The notes beneath the pieces were generated by a model. It was not told where the DNA came from. It saw nothing but the letters and a program-made list of their open reading frames with translations, and did no database searches. The position numbers were made by a program, and so were the translations under genes. From Candidatus Bathyarchaeota archaeon (GTDB lineage: Archaea; Thermoproteota; Bathyarchaeia; Bathyarchaeales; SOJC01), in contig JAGLZW010000019.1 of NCBI GenBank assembly GCA_023131225.1, positions 1 through 64,000 on the forward strand: a stretch of DNA of 64,000 bases, given 5' to 3'. The stretch's first letter is position 1. Each line of letters starts with the position of its first letter. This document shows, in pieces, positions 1-9,500 of the stretch.

Positions 1-381
1 GAATCCTTTATTTGATGGTAAGAAAAAACCACTTACACCAGCCACATTTTCATCTTCAAAATGCTTCAATCCACTTTCCAGCCAACTCGATGATGTAGGC
101 AAAGAATGCCCATTAGTGATACACACCAGTTCCTCCTTTGAAGAAGCTACGCCAAGGTTCACTGAATATGGATGTGAGAAATCTTCATGTCTAAAAGTTA
201 GAAGTTTGGAGTCAGGATAGTTTTCCAAATTTCTACGCACAAACCGTATTTCATTTTCACTTTCAGAATCCATCACAATCAATATTTCAGAAGGACTTGT
301 TGTTTGATGCAGCAGGCAATCTAAGACACCGCTGAATAGTTTTTCTCGTCCAGCGCATCTGATAACAACTGAAACAGTCAT
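1..381 (-). CDS. Family 2 glycosyltransferase, C-terminal part cut by window edge
   Basis: Reading down from an ATG at 381, 127 codons are open to the window edge. The protein begins MTVSVVIRCAGREKLF and carries an EILIVMDSES segment, the first strand-loop pattern of GT-A family 2 glycosyltransferases that bind a nucleotide-sugar. It also has a GVASSKEELVCITNGHSLP stretch where these enzymes place the DxD-like region; here the expected acidic pair reads NGH. The acceptor-binding half lies outside the window. The next gene is another GT2 on the same strand, so both probably belong to a glycan-synthesis cluster continuing to the left. The family call is fairly safe; the sugar and acceptor cannot be told. 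Confidence 0.7.
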   Translation of the reverse strand, partial: MTVSVVIRCAGREKLFSGVLDCLLHQTTSPSEILIVMDSESENEIRFVRRNLENYPDSKLLTFRHEDFSHPYSVNLGVASSKEELVCITNGHSLPTSSSWLESGLKHFEDENVAGVSGFFLPSNKGF

Positions 382-497
382 TTCAATTCTTCTACCAAAT
401 GTTAAGCATTTTCTCTTTCAGCACAACTTTGATTTCCATGTAACTCTAGAATAATCAAATGTAAAAATTTTTTTCCTTTCTCCAACCAGGGCGGGCT

Positions 498-1229
498 TTA
501 ACTTTTGGCTTTAATATTACGCAACAAGTTTTGATATAAAACAATAACTGCGTAGAAAGCATACGATAACAACAACTGAGGACAACGAATCGCGAATTTA
601 AGTTCGTTGGCAACTAAGGAGACACTTTTCCTTATTGTCCAGACAATTGTTGGTCGGTGGTGAATACAATAGGGTTCATAAGCGGAAATCACTTTGTATC
701 CTTTCTCACAAATCCATGATTTGATGTAAGCGTCTTCATATATATGCAGATTAGAAGGGATATGAATATCTTTGACCGCTTCATATCGCACTAATAAGTC
801 GTGGGTTCCACCTCTCTTGCCAAAAATCTTCATTGTAATTCTTTCAAATAATTTTAAGATCGTTGTGTTTTTCAGTACTGACCAAACTTCTATGCCCCAA
901 ATTGCGCCTACACCGTCTTTCAGAAGCTTCTTCGCCTTCTCGAACCATCCATTGCACAAAATGACATCACTGTCAACGAACATAAACCATTCAGTCATGA
1001 CTTGTTCTATAGCTTTCTGTCTCGCTTTTCCTCTCGTTCCCTTCTCACTGAGAAGAACAACATTATTGTATTTTTTGTTAAACTTTCTAATTATCCTTAA
1101 CGTTTTATCTGTTGAACAACCGTCCACCACAATTAATCGGTTAACCGGAACATTCGTGTAAATGGAGTCCAAACATTTCCCTAAGGTTTCTTCGCTGTCT
1201 TTTGTTAGGACAACCACATCTACATTCAT
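498..1229 (-). CDS. Family 2 glycosyltransferase
   Basis: A GT-A fold glycosyltransferase of about 243 aa. The N-terminal VDVVVLTKDSEETLGKCLDS and the LIVVDGCSTDKT motif bind the nucleotide-sugar, and FVDSDVIL supplies the DxD-type metal site. The C-terminal tail is hydrophobic (LLLSYAFYAVIVLYQNLL, then a basic end), suggesting peripheral or single-pass membrane attachment. The frame can open at a TTG at 1241, but the ATG at 1229 starts directly at the conserved first beta strand and is preferred. It is probably co-oriented with the partial GT2 downstream. The donor sugar is unknown; dolichol-linked glycan or surface polysaccharide assembly is inferred from family and neighbours only. Confidence 0.8.
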   Translation of the reverse strand: MNVDVVVLTKDSEETLGKCLDSIYTNVPVNRLIVVDGCSTDKTLRIIRKFNKKYNNVVLLSEKGTRGKARQKAIEQVMTEWFMFVDSDVILCNGWFEKAKKLLKDGVGAIWGIEVWSVLKNTTILKLFERITMKIFGKRGGTHDLLVRYEAVKDIHIPSNLHIYEDAYIKSWICEKGYKVISAYEPYCIHHRPTIVWTIRKSVSLVANELKFAIRCPQLLLSYAFYAVIVLYQNLLRNIKAKS

Positions 1230-1368
1230 TAGGATGTTCAACTCGGTGGTCTTGGCTATGTTTAATGGCCTACTAGGTTCTTTCAGTCAACAAAACACTT
1301 ATAACATTTATGCTTAAATAACCGACCGACTTAGCCTAAGATTAAAAACCTTCAATGGAGTATTCTGT

Positions 1369-2412
1369 ATGAGGCTCTCCTCACGCAAAGTTCTTAGCTT
1401 ATTTAAACGCTCTCTTGCTTTCAATAAGCCTCATCATGTACAGTGGATGCTTACACGTCGCTGTAATTATCGCTGCAAAAGCTGTGATGTGTGGCGAAAT
1501 CAGAAGCCTACAGCGGAGCTTTCCACGGAGGAAGTAATAGCGGGGCTAAATGTTCTTCGCAAAATGGGAGTGATAGAAGTTGTCCTCTCTGGAGGAAATC
1601 CCCTTCTACGTGAAGATATTGGAGAAATAATCGAATATGCCTCTAGATACTTCATCACAACAATTTATGACAATGGAAGCCAAGCGGTAAGAAAGATAAA
1701 TGCGTTGCAGAAAGCGGATTTCGTCGCCATATCTCTCGATACAATGAACGAGAAGAAATATGATTATCTGAAGGGTGTCCACGGCGCTTGGAAAAACGCG
1801 CTAAATGCTGTTCAAACTCTGCATACCCAAGGAATCACAGTAGGTGTCTCGCCCACAATTTCACAACTCAACATACATGAGATTCTGGATTTTACAGATC
1901 ATTTTACTGAAAGGGGAATTCCAGTCGTTTATTGTTTGTATCAGCATGATGCTCTTGACCAGCCAATGTTTCAAATAGGAGAGAAAAACAAAGAGCTTGA
2001 AATCATGGATAATGAAGCTCTCGCAAGAATCTGGGATGCGCTTGTCGAAAAGAAACAAAAATGTCAAGGAATTCTAATAACGAGAAAAATGCTAAACACC
2101 TTGAAAGGACTATGTTTAAATGGGCAAAGACCTTGGGAATGCAAAGCTCTTCAATCCTTTTTCACGATAGACCCTCTAGGCAAGGTAGCTGGTTGTCACC
2201 TTCAAAACCCCGTTACGACAGTCTTCGATTTGCCTGAAGTATGGAACAGCCAAAAATTTGAAACCTTGAGAAAGATGTACAGAGAATGCAAAAGCTGCTC
2301 CTACATGTGCTATATGTTCTATTCTCTCCACGCAAATGTCCAAGGAAATATCGAAATAATAAGAGACCAATGGAAAAACGCCAAAATAGTACTGCCTACT
2401 AAGAGACGTTGA
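1369..2412 (+). CDS. Radical SAM protein with C-terminal Cys-rich (SPASM-like) region
   Basis: A 347-aa radical SAM enzyme. The CNYRCKSC motif (Cys 32, 36, 39) is the CX3CX2C signature holding the 4Fe-4S cluster that cleaves S-adenosylmethionine. It is followed by a TIM-barrel pattern (VVLSGGNPLL resembles the GGE motif, AISLDTMNEKKYDYLKG). The C-terminal part has further cysteines (CKALQ, GCHL, ECKSCSYMC) like a SPASM/twitch region carrying auxiliary clusters. This layout is common in PqqE/HpnH-type enzymes and in many archaeal radical SAM proteins of unknown substrate. It is transcribed divergently from the upstream glycosyltransferase. The substrate is unknown. Confidence 0.85.
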   Translation: MRLSSRKVLSLFKRSLAFNKPHHVQWMLTRRCNYRCKSCDVWRNQKPTAELSTEEVIAGLNVLRKMGVIEVVLSGGNPLLREDIGEIIEYASRYFITTIYDNGSQAVRKINALQKADFVAISLDTMNEKKYDYLKGVHGAWKNALNAVQTLHTQGITVGVSPTISQLNIHEILDFTDHFTERGIPVVYCLYQHDALDQPMFQIGEKNKELEIMDNEALARIWDALVEKKQKCQGILITRKMLNTLKGLCLNGQRPWECKALQSFFTIDPLGKVAGCHLQNPVTTVFDLPEVWNSQKFETLRKMYRECKSCSYMCYMFYSLHANVQGNIEIIRDQWKNAKIVLPTKRR

Positions 2413-2463
2413 ACTTCAACGTTTGCTTAGACAAATAGCGTTCGCAAAAAATTAAAGTAAGAG

Positions 2464-2949
2464 TCAGAGCTTGTAGCCGATTTTTCTGAGAAATTCCTTT
2501 CTTGCCTTCACATCGCTTTCAGTTTCAATTCCTTTGCTTTTCAAACCATCAATTACGCCCAATACTCCCCTGCCTTTCCCAGTCTCACAAACAACAACCT
2601 GTAGTGGATTAGCTGTAGCGGCATAGATTGTGCACACTTCTGACACATTTTTGATTTTGCTTAAGACGTTTATGGGATAGGCGTTTTTGATGAAAATTAC
2701 AAAGCAGTGACCACAGCTGAGTTCGAATGCTTTTTGAGCAGCTAGATGCTTCAGTTCCTCGTCGTTACCTTCACGCCTCACCAGACATGGACCAGAGCTT
2801 TCGCAGAAACCTATACCGAATTTCACGTTTGGAGCAGAATCTACCAATGCCTCATAAAGATCTTCGACTGTTTTTATGAAATGTGCCATGCCTAGAATAA
2901 CATTGCAATCTTTTGCCACCTCAATCCTCACTACTTTGAGATCTAACAT
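2464..2949 (-). CDS. Adenosine-specific kinase-like protein (PF04008 family)
   Basis: 161 aa. It matches the archaeal/bacterial family once called DUF355 and now adenosine-specific kinase: FGIGFCESSGPCLVR, a GHCFVIFIKNAYPINVL core, then IYAATANPLQVVV and a GRGVLGVIDG loop near the end. This pattern of short glycine-containing loops is strongly conserved in the family, and its length is normal. Structures of family members bind adenosine nucleotides, but a physiological role is not established. It sits 54 bp downstream of the cysteine desulfurase gene on the same strand, so the two may be co-transcribed. The family call is confident, the biochemical function less so. Confidence 0.8.
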   Translation of the reverse strand: MLDLKVVRIEVAKDCNVILGMAHFIKTVEDLYEALVDSAPNVKFGIGFCESSGPCLVRREGNDEELKHLAAQKAFELSCGHCFVIFIKNAYPINVLSKIKNVSEVCTIYAATANPLQVVVCETGKGRGVLGVIDGLKSKGIETESDVKARKEFLRKIGYKL

Positions 2950-3003
2950 ATCTTGCCATTGCCTCTAGACTAGTACTGTATTCTCGGTATTTTTTATGTT
3001 TGG

Positions 3004-4176
3004 TTAAGGTTTTAATGGCGATATCGCTCTGAGTCGTTCTACAATTTTTGGCAATACCTGGAGAATGTAATCTATGTCCTCTTCGGTGTTGTACATTCCA
3101 AGTGAAAGCCTTAAACTGCCACGAGCTTCTTCCGGTTTTAATCCGATAGCGAGAAGCACGTGACTTGGCTCTCCAGACGTTGAGGAACATGCAGATCTTG
3201 AGGAGGCAGCTATTCCTTCTGTGTCGAGGCCTAGAACCACGGCTTCCCCTTCTATGAAAGAGAATCGGAAATTAGTGTTGTTGGGAAGTCTCTTTGTGGG
3301 GTGCCCGTTAAGGTATGCGGCTTTAATTTCTAACACGCCTTTTATCAGTTTGTCACGCAGGTGGGTAAGGCGTTCTGTCTCTGGCTTCATTTCTTTTTTT
3401 CGAAGTTCCACTGCTTTGGCAAATCCCACTATCCCCGGTATGTTTTCTGTTCCCGACCGTAAGCTGAATTCATGTCCACCTCCGTGTATTAAGGGCTCGA
3501 TTTTAAGGTCCTTGTTGATATATAGAGCACCTACTCCCTTAGGCCCATATAATTTATGAGCGTTGATTGTCATGGAATCAAAGTTCATCTCTTTGACATT
3601 GATTGGTAGTTTGCCGAAGCTTTGAACTGCGTCTGTGTGGAAAAGGGCACCGTGTTCATGGCATACCCTCGCGATTTCTCTAATTGACTGAATTGTTCCG
3701 ATTTCATTATTCCCGTGGACAACAGATACAAGTGTCACGTTTTCCTTCAGCGCCTCTTCAAGAGCATCCATTTTCAAAAAGCCATATTGATCAACTGGCA
3801 AGTATGTAACTCTAAACCCTTGCTTTTCCAGCCATTTTGCAGAATTTATTATGCAGTCATGATCAATTGTTGAAACAGCGATGTGGCATCGGGTTTTGCC
3901 TTCTTTGAAGGCATATCCTTTCAGTACTAAGTTGTTAGCTTCTGTTGCGCTTCCCGTGAATATCAATTCGTCTGCATCAGCGTTCATCAACTTCGCGATA
4001 GTCTCTCTGGACTTTTCTAAGGCCCTTTTTGCCTCAGCACCGAAAGAGTTTAAGGAGGAAGCATTACCGTAGAATTTGGTGAAGTAAGGTTTCATAGCTT
4101 CAACTACATGAGGGTCAACTGGTGTAGTAGCGGCATAGTCAACATAGATTTTTTTAATCGCGAACCACTCCTTCAA
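3004..4176 (-). CDS. Cysteine desulfurase (NifS/IscS family), complete active site
   Basis: A PLP enzyme of 390 aa that takes sulfur from cysteine to give alanine and a protein persulfide for Fe-S clusters and thio-modified RNA. The N-terminus IYVDYAATTPVDP is typical. The Schiff-base lysine is present in INAHKLYGPKG (Lys 208), the PLP-contacting HTDAVQ is intact, and the catalytic cysteine lies in SSRSACSS (Cys 330). All canonical residues are therefore kept, unlike the paralogue at 39.8 kb, with which it shares long stretches such as LNGHP(T/S)KRLPNN. It is probably the cell's working desulfurase. The adenosine-kinase-like gene follows on the same strand. No scaffold gene is adjacent. Confidence 0.93.
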   Translation of the reverse strand: MKEWFAIKKIYVDYAATTPVDPHVVEAMKPYFTKFYGNASSLNSFGAEAKRALEKSRETIAKLMNADADELIFTGSATEANNLVLKGYAFKEGKTRCHIAVSTIDHDCIINSAKWLEKQGFRVTYLPVDQYGFLKMDALEEALKENVTLVSVVHGNNEIGTIQSIREIARVCHEHGALFHTDAVQSFGKLPINVKEMNFDSMTINAHKLYGPKGVGALYINKDLKIEPLIHGGGHEFSLRSGTENIPGIVGFAKAVELRKKEMKPETERLTHLRDKLIKGVLEIKAAYLNGHPTKRLPNNTNFRFSFIEGEAVVLGLDTEGIAASSRSACSSTSGEPSHVLLAIGLKPEEARGSLRLSLGMYNTEEDIDYILQVLPKIVERLRAISPLKP

Positions 4177-4298
4177 TAAAAGATAAGGGAAGATGTTTTA
4201 AACTATTCTTTCAAACACCTGAAGAGTTACCGCAGCAAAATTTGGTGCTTTCCATAACCAATATAAAAAAGCGTGTGTGTATGTTTCATGATAGAGAG

Positions 4299-6244
4299 AT
4301 GAAGAAGCTTTATTTTTTGTCACTTGTTCTTCTGCTAATTCCAATAATCCCAATTGGCGGAAATATAAAAGGATCTGGTGACGCTCAAAACCTAAGCACT
4401 ATCGTCCACACCGTCCCAATAAACGTTGTTTTTGTTGGTTTCAAAGAAGAAGTGGTTGACACCAATTTCATCGATTTGAATATCCAGAAAAGCCATCAAT
4501 TCAGCCACGGAGATTATACGATGCATTATAATTTTAATGTCAGCTACCGATTTGCGAATTCTTCATATTACACAACGTTGAGAACTTTCATCTTAGCAAA
4601 TTCTGTGAATGGCACGGATACCACGTCAGCATTGAATGGCACGGCTTTGCAAACCCAAAAGGTAACAGGTGCAAAAATGTCGATTTTCCTGTCTCAATCG
4701 GGCAGAGCGATAAATGCTGTGGCGGTTGAAGAATGGTTTGCGGCAAATCCCTATGTAGCGGGTTTAGAGTCCTCATATTGGTTCTACGTTATGAATTTCA
4801 CCGAGTTCGATTCGCCAGATCATAGTTTAGAGCACTGGTATAACACCACTGAGCTGGATTTTGAGGCAAACAACATGCGTGACTTCTGGAGACTTGAATG
4901 GGATAATGCTTTAAACCCAAACGTTAAGTTTCCTTATGCTTGCTTCACTTCTCAGAGCAGAGTTTTCTTCATTGACCCTTCTGCATTTCAATGGTATCTT
5001 ACGTGGGCGAGAATTTGGTGGGGGCTTTCAGTAAGCGGACCCAAGTATGACTACTACTATGAAGACTTGGACGAATTCTTGGCTACACATGATGTTGGCA
5101 CTAGCCAAGGAAAAACCGATTTAGCCTACTATCTCGCAGGATGGATAGACGACACGGTAACAACATGCTTGGTCCTGATCTCTGGACCAGCATCGATACG
5201 TCTAAAGCTGAATCCATGTCAATTCAGGTACTTGTCCTTAATAATGCTTCAGATTCCGGTTACTCAAACGAGGTCATGCGCTGGATAATTAACTCCACGT
5301 TCGCCGAAGAGGCAATAGCAGATTTGGCGCCGTTCATAGATGTAGAAGTTATAGTGGAGTTTCAAAATCTTTCCAATTACCCTCAATTAGAAGCTATTTT
5401 TGACGATGCGGTAATCGAGAAACAGAACGGTTGGACATACTACGATAGATATCAAGTTTGGAACGGTCTCTACAGTGTCAGAAATACGTACTTCAACTTG
5501 AGCGCAGCTGACGTGGTAATCAATGGCTACGTGTTCTTAGAAAAGAATATGAGCATGATGATCTACGGCGGAGAATATACAGGGTTAGGTGGAGTGGGAC
5601 AAATATTGGTAATGAAAGAGGTGGGGCGTTATTTTCAAGAAGATGGAATTTCGTCAAAATCCGGGCTTGGACTGGTTTTAATCCATGAAGCTGGTCACAA
5701 CCTTGGCTTTCCTCACACTTTCATTCATGGGGTTGCCTATGCGGGAGACTTTGCTTTCGATGTTATGGGCTACTACCCTTACTCGTTTTTCTTTACTCAG
5801 ATGAGGAAGGACTGCTTTAGAAGACTAGTGGTCGATTTCAGGGTTCTCGGTTTGCAAGGGCACATTGATGAAGACCTTGCTCTTTATAGCCGCAAGAACT
5901 CGACATCCATCATAGAAGAAGAATTCCACAAAGTGTACGCGAAGATTAATGAAACACTTCAACTTCACGACGAACTACGATACCTTGAAGCTTACGACAA
6001 AATTCTGGAAGCAGAAACCTTGGAACTAAGCCTGCAAGAGCTGATTTGGATTTACCTCTGTGACTTAGATAATGATGGAGTAGTAAAAATCTACGATGTT
6101 GTCTTGGCGGCGGCAGCATACGGCTCAAAACCAGGCGACGGCAATTGGAATCCAAGCGCAGACTTAATCCAAGACGGTGTAATCGATATATACGATATTG
6201 TCGTCATAGCCAACTACTATGGTGAGAAGTGCCAGGAGAACTAG
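4299..6244 (+). pseudogene. Secreted metzincin-type protease with C-terminal dockerin, split by a frameshift
   Basis: Two overlapping frames together give one protein of about 650 aa. The first frame starts with a signal peptide (MKKLYFLSLVLLLIPIIPIGG, ATG 4299; an upstream ATG is at 4281) and stays coding-like to about 5155. The product then continues in the -1 frame as GNNMLGPDLWTSIDTSK. One missing G in the short run near 5156 would restore WIDDTGNNML. The second part carries HEAGHNLGFPH (about 5684-5716), matching HExxHxxGxxH of metzincins, and a likely Met-turn (DVMGYY). The end (about 6066-6235) is a duplicated Ca-binding dockerin-like module (DLDNDGVVKIYD, DLIQDGVIDIYD), known from extracellular complexes that bind cohesins. 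It is either a real broken gene or a one-base assembly error. Confidence 0.8.
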
Positions 6245-6319
6245 CGGGTCCGAGGGGATTTGAACCCCTGGTCTTCGGCTCCGAAGGCCGACGCCTTATC
6301 CAGACTAGGCTACGGACCC
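6245..6319 (-). tRNA. tRNA-Arg (anticodon UCG)
   Basis: A full cloverleaf on the minus strand: acceptor GGGTCCG pairs with CGGACCC, the D stem is GCCT/AGGC, and the anticodon stem TCGGC/GCCGA closes the loop CTTCGGA, giving anticodon TCG (reads CGA). The T arm is AGGGG-TTCAAAT-CCCCT. The discriminator base is G and no CCA is encoded. It starts one base after the stop codon of the dockerin protease and is transcribed towards it, divergent from the tRNA-Ile gene. Confidence 0.95.
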
Positions 6320-6412
6320 ACAGAGAGATAGAGAATAGGTGATTAAAGATTTTCTTTCTGAAAATGCTTATAATTAGCAATAGTTTATTCTAATTTCGCG
6401 ACAGTGAACTGC

Positions 6413-6487
6413 GGGCCGGTAGCTCAGCATGGCTGGAGCGTTCGGCTGATAACCGAAAGGTCGAGAGTTCAAATCTCTCCCGGCCCA
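6413..6487 (+). tRNA. tRNA-Ile (anticodon GAU)
   Basis: A full cloverleaf: acceptor GGGCCGG/CCGGCCC, anticodon stem TTCGG/CCGAA with loop CTGATAA (anticodon GAT), T arm GAGAG-TTCAAAT-CTCTC, discriminator A and no encoded CCA. No intron is seen. Its last 20 bases plus three flanking bases are repeated at 13208-13230, so it may have served as an integration target. Confidence 0.95.
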
Positions 6488-6490
6488 CTT
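6468..6490 (+). repeat. Direct repeat copy 1: 3' end of tRNA-Ile (att-like)
   Basis: Twenty-three bases covering the T loop, the 3' acceptor strand and three following bases of tRNA-Ile, identical to 13208-13230. Integrated archaeal elements commonly end in such a copy of a tRNA 3' end made by a tyrosine integrase. The sequence identity is seen directly; the integration history is inferred. Confidence 0.7.
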
Positions 6491-6580
6491 TTGGGGTATA
6501 GTCTTCTATAATCATTCTCCAAATAGCTTTTTATGGTTCCGTGATTATTCTTTCTTCTCGTATGTTTGGGAGAAGTTGGT

Positions 6581-9500
6581 ATGCAAAAAACAACCAGTAT
6601 TTTTGTAGGTTTTGCACTAATAATTTTGTTATCAGGTGTTGACATTCAGGCTGCCGTTCAGCCTACGTTGACAAGTGCGAGCTCTATAATTCCGCCAAGA
6701 ACTGGGTCCAATTTGAGGGAGCTTGTTGAAGAGCTTATCAAGGCAACCACGAATATGACTGATACCGATGGTGATGGTCTTCCAGATTCGGTGGAGGCTG
6801 TCATCGGCACTGATTTCAACAGCACTGACTCGGACTTTGACTTGTTGTATGACTACGATGAAGTGCAGAATGACTCAGACCCGCTGGATCCAGATTCGAA
6901 CAGCGACGGATTGCCCGATTACAACGAAGTGTGCAACGTGACTTCTCTGGATATCGACGGTGACAACATCTCGAATGTATGGGACTTTGACAATGATGGA
7001 GATGGTTTGAACGATGAAGTCGACCTGTCGCCTTTCTCCAAGTCTAGCATGCACGATGCGTTTCATTTTGACATAAACATGAGCGGCAAGCCAACCTACA
7101 TAACGTTACAGTTGAAGCCTAGAAACCCTGAGAATTTGAAGCTTTACTATCAGTTGTGGGACTGGCCTTACGATCGTGAAGGCTCCATGAAGGATATGGA
7201 CAACTCAAAGGAAGACATTAAAGTCGTTCCCCAACTCAATGTAACTGTTAATGTCCCACCGAACCAATCAGATGTTGCAGACTACGGAATTCTTGTAACC
7301 GATAATGGCATGCATGTGCCCGTGTATCCTGTCTGGGAAAACGACGCTATCGTTGCCTTCACTGCCCTAGTATTCTACAATGCTTCTTCTCCAATGACTC
7401 TCTCGATGGATGCTGAACTCATGTGGCGTGTCATTGGGTCCAATGATGAAAAAGCCACTGCTTTAAGGACATATGATGGATTCTATGTTTCTGTTGCGTC
7501 CAATGGTGTTGTGGTTGCTAATGCAACTCAAGTTACCAGTTTTGAGACGTTACAGTGGATCGAACTAGGCGAGAATAAAGTGGCTCTCAAGGTTCATGAT
7601 GGACCGTATCTTTCTGTGATTGGTGATGGTTCGATTATTGCACAAGGCTATGAGATAGGCAGCATGCAGACCTTCGAGTTAATTAAAGGCAATGACACGG
7701 TGTCTCTAAAGGCGTATAATGGCAAATATGTTTCAGTTGCAGCGGACGGAACTTTTGTTGCCCGCAGCGATTCTATAGGGAACATGGAAAGTTTTGAACT
7801 TGTCGATAGGGACTATCTTAGTGAGTGGACTATTCTCGCTACATACAATGAGCCCTTTATGTTAACTGGGTTTACCATTAGTGAAAGCTATGGTTCGGAT
7901 CTCGGGTTGTTCTATAGCGAGGATAAGGATGAAACGATTAGGGCTAACATGTTGCTGGGTTACGATTTTCTGAGGAATTCAACAACACATCTATCCGACA
8001 TGCCGTCAATCCTTGAGAACTACAATGTAAATGTTGAAAGTCTACTTGGTTCATTTTCGAACAAGGACGCGGCCCTCGTGGAAATGAGCAACACTATGAT
8101 ACCTCAAGCCTTGAGTTCATTGCCTCACAGTCAAGTCTTTCCTGTAATTATCTGTATTGAAGAGAACCTCACAATGGTTGAGATGTCTCAACTTGTTTCC
8201 AGCTCATACATTTTGGGAGACTGGTATTCTGTAGATTTGGTTGTTGAGCTAGAAAACGCGTTAATAAATTCGAGGATGTTGAAGACCAACTTCTATAATA
8301 CAACTGGCTACGTGGCACTTGAGATAGAGGATATCATGCGTCATGTAGATGGTTGGCAGTTGAGTGAAGAAGCAGGTTTTAGCGCGTCAAGTCTGATTTT
8401 AATGTGGAACACGGGCGAACAGTCTATCACCAGTAAGGGTTCTCAAGAAATTGTTGCTCAAGCTCCTGAGGCATTCTTGGCGGTTCCTCTTGCCTTTGAG
8501 AGTTTGATGCTTGCTGCTCGGGGAGGGCTAGGGCTGAAGGCGTATCAATCTCTAAAGTTCTTGAGAATGAAAGGTTGGACTAGTGCCTCCATAGCGAAGA
8601 TGTTGAAGACAGGAGGCAAGACTGGCGGATTTAGACTTTGGGCGAAGATGTGTAACAAATTGACTAAAGCCAAGCAGGGATGGGCTGGAATCAAAGGGCT
8701 AAAAGTGCTGAAAAATGTGATGAAGGGTTTGGCAGTTCTCGGTGTAATCCTGGATGTAGGTTTATCAATTTTGTCAGGGTTTATGATTGCTGATCAGATC
8801 GGGGGCCATCTGGGTAAATCGATTGGTGCATCATATGGCATGATCGCCGCTACCTACGCTATTATCTATACAGGTATTCTCATTGCCATTGGACAAATCC
8901 CATATGTTGGTTGGATTATTTCGCTCACTATTGTCATAGCTGACATTTTCGGCGGTTTTTCAGATGCCTTGATGGGGTGGCTGATGGATCTTTTTGGTCC
9001 TGATGACTTGTCAGTAGTAACGCCTTGGTTGGAAGACATAAACGTGACCAACGTAACTGTTTGGGACAAGGACAATAATGGACTTGACGTTGGAGACCGC
9101 ATCAGTATTACAGTACAAACAACAAGCAAGGTTAACGTTACGTCTGGTAGAGAGACGGGGTGGGCTGCGAAAAGCTGGTATCGTCCTTACCTAAGTATTA
9201 GTGCTCCGAGGGGTTCCTTCTCAAATACGAGTATGACTGGGATTCCGCCAGAAGATACTTGGATTGTGGAGCAGGGAGTCAATTGGAAGACAGAGGAGTA
9301 TGAGACAGGTGCTTGGATAGAGCCTGGAATTGGTATGCCCAACTTTCCTGTGAATGTTCGGATAAACTTTGATTATGGACTTTGGCATATTTGGGAGCAT
9401 TTCATTTTCTATTTGGTTTACTGGGAATGGTGTCGTCATGAAGACCTGCAAACAGGTGTGTCATCATCTCATTTCACTACGTTGCGTTATGATGTGCTTC

